A DNA stretch of 64,000 bases from Mariniflexile gromovii (GTDB taxonomy: Bacteria; Bacteroidota; Bacteroidia; Flavobacteriales; Flavobacteriaceae), in NCBI RefSeq assembly GCF_017814435.1, contig NZ_JAGJCB010000013.1:55951-119950 (forward strand), read 5' to 3'. A program made the translations under genes and the position numbers. Of this stretch, positions 63,761-64,000 are shown in pieces; within the stretch, counting starts at the first letter, position 1; each line of letters starts with the position of its first letter. The notes beneath the pieces were generated by a model. That model had not been told where the DNA came from and searched no databases. It was given only the letters and a program-made list of their open reading frames with translations.

Positions 63761-64000
63761 TGACCCGTCCTGAAATAAGGCTACATAATTTTAAACATTA
63801 TGTATAGAAATGACAAAGTAATCAGACGGTATTCAGAACCTTTCAAACTGAAAATTCTGGACGAAATTACAACCGGCAAACTAAACAAGAACCAACTAGG
63901 TAAACTTTATGGAATTGCGCCTACCACCATCAATGAATGGATCAGGAAGTATAACCGTAAAGACCTAATGAACACCAGAGTAAAAGTGGAAACAAAAGAC
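63761..64000 (+). mobile_element. Left end of an IS3-type insertion sequence
   Basis: The text starting TGACCCGTCCTGAAATAAGG is placed 39 bp before the first transposase frame and looks like a terminal inverted repeat beginning with TG, as in IS3-family elements. The element continues beyond the window, so its right end, size and target duplication cannot be checked. Confidence 0.7.
63800..64000 (+). CDS. IS3-family transposase OrfA, N-terminal part
   Basis: The first 67 codons of a helix-turn-helix transposase subunit, cut by the window end. MYRNDKVIRRYSEPFKLKIL, then ITTGKLNKNQLGKLYGIAPT and TINEWIRKYNRKDLMN, have the OrfA HTH layout with the recognition helix at TTINEWIRKY. The ATG at 63800 is in frame to the end. 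Its GC content is higher than that of the orphan gene beside it. Confidence 0.85.
   Translation, partial: MYRNDKVIRRYSEPFKLKILDEITTGKLNKNQLGKLYGIAPTTINEWIRKYNRKDLMNTRVKVETKD

Overview
The window is a chromosomal segment of an AT-rich marine-type Flavobacteriaceae (Bacteroidota). The evidence is: type IX secretion C-terminal domains of both the A and B kinds; many Bacteroidota-typical families (DUF4301, DUF4296, DUF4271, DUF3127, DUF3098, a PcrB-like prenyl-glyceryl-phosphate synthase); a TonB-dependent receptor under a TPP riboswitch; and repeated TAnnTTTG -7 promoter boxes ahead of genes. The genus cannot be fixed from the sequence alone. No rRNA, tRNA or CRISPR array was seen.

Layout. 1-5.5 kb: 5' part of ahcY (minus), then a tight plus-strand run (phosphopantetheinyl transferase, PcrB-like synthase, PnuC transporter, NadR-like kinase, DUF4301, ArfB). 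5.5-8.1 kb: promoter, TPP riboswitch and TonB-dependent receptor. 8.1-13.5 kb: degenerate Rieske-like lipoprotein, greA with a hairpin-rich leader, HIT protein, orphan histidine kinase, flavin reductase, DUF3127, aat. 13.6-15.4 kb: AT-rich two-gene insert, a HipA-like kinase plus a DUF3037-like partner. 15.4-22 kb: tag, thioredoxin-like, TonB-like, then ftsX-DUF3098-uppP-truB-OMP on the minus strand, and an EamA exporter. 22-33.5 kb: leuS (with two odd inserted segments), SemiSWEET, alanine dehydrogenase, Zn-peptidase, BI-1-like, membrane MutS-like ATPase, methionine aminotransferase, two paralogous coiled-coil envelope proteins, omega-amidase. 33.4-41 kb: Ig-like lipoprotein, comF, glyS, TPR lipoprotein, DUF423, pckA. 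41-45 kb: giant BspA-type T9SS adhesin and a small secreted protein. 44.8-51.5 kb: hemD/DUF4271, dolichol-phosphate-mannose-synthase-like/dihydroorotase/DUF4296, epimerase, tyrS. 51.6-55.3 kb: YHS, LuxE-like, two T9SS proteins. 55.5-60.1 kb: two-component system, glycosyltransferase, trmB, LysE, alkyltransferase-like. 60.4-62.2 kb: Mrp-NifU-ferredoxin Fe-S cluster. 62.2-64 kb: repeat-rich gap, an orphan gene and the left end of an IS3-type element.

Most of the window is housekeeping. The accessory or unusual parts are the HipA-like module, the orphan next to the IS, the small mobile-like repeats (one of which has entered the leuS coding sequence), the greA leader, and several envelope proteins with uncommon architectures.
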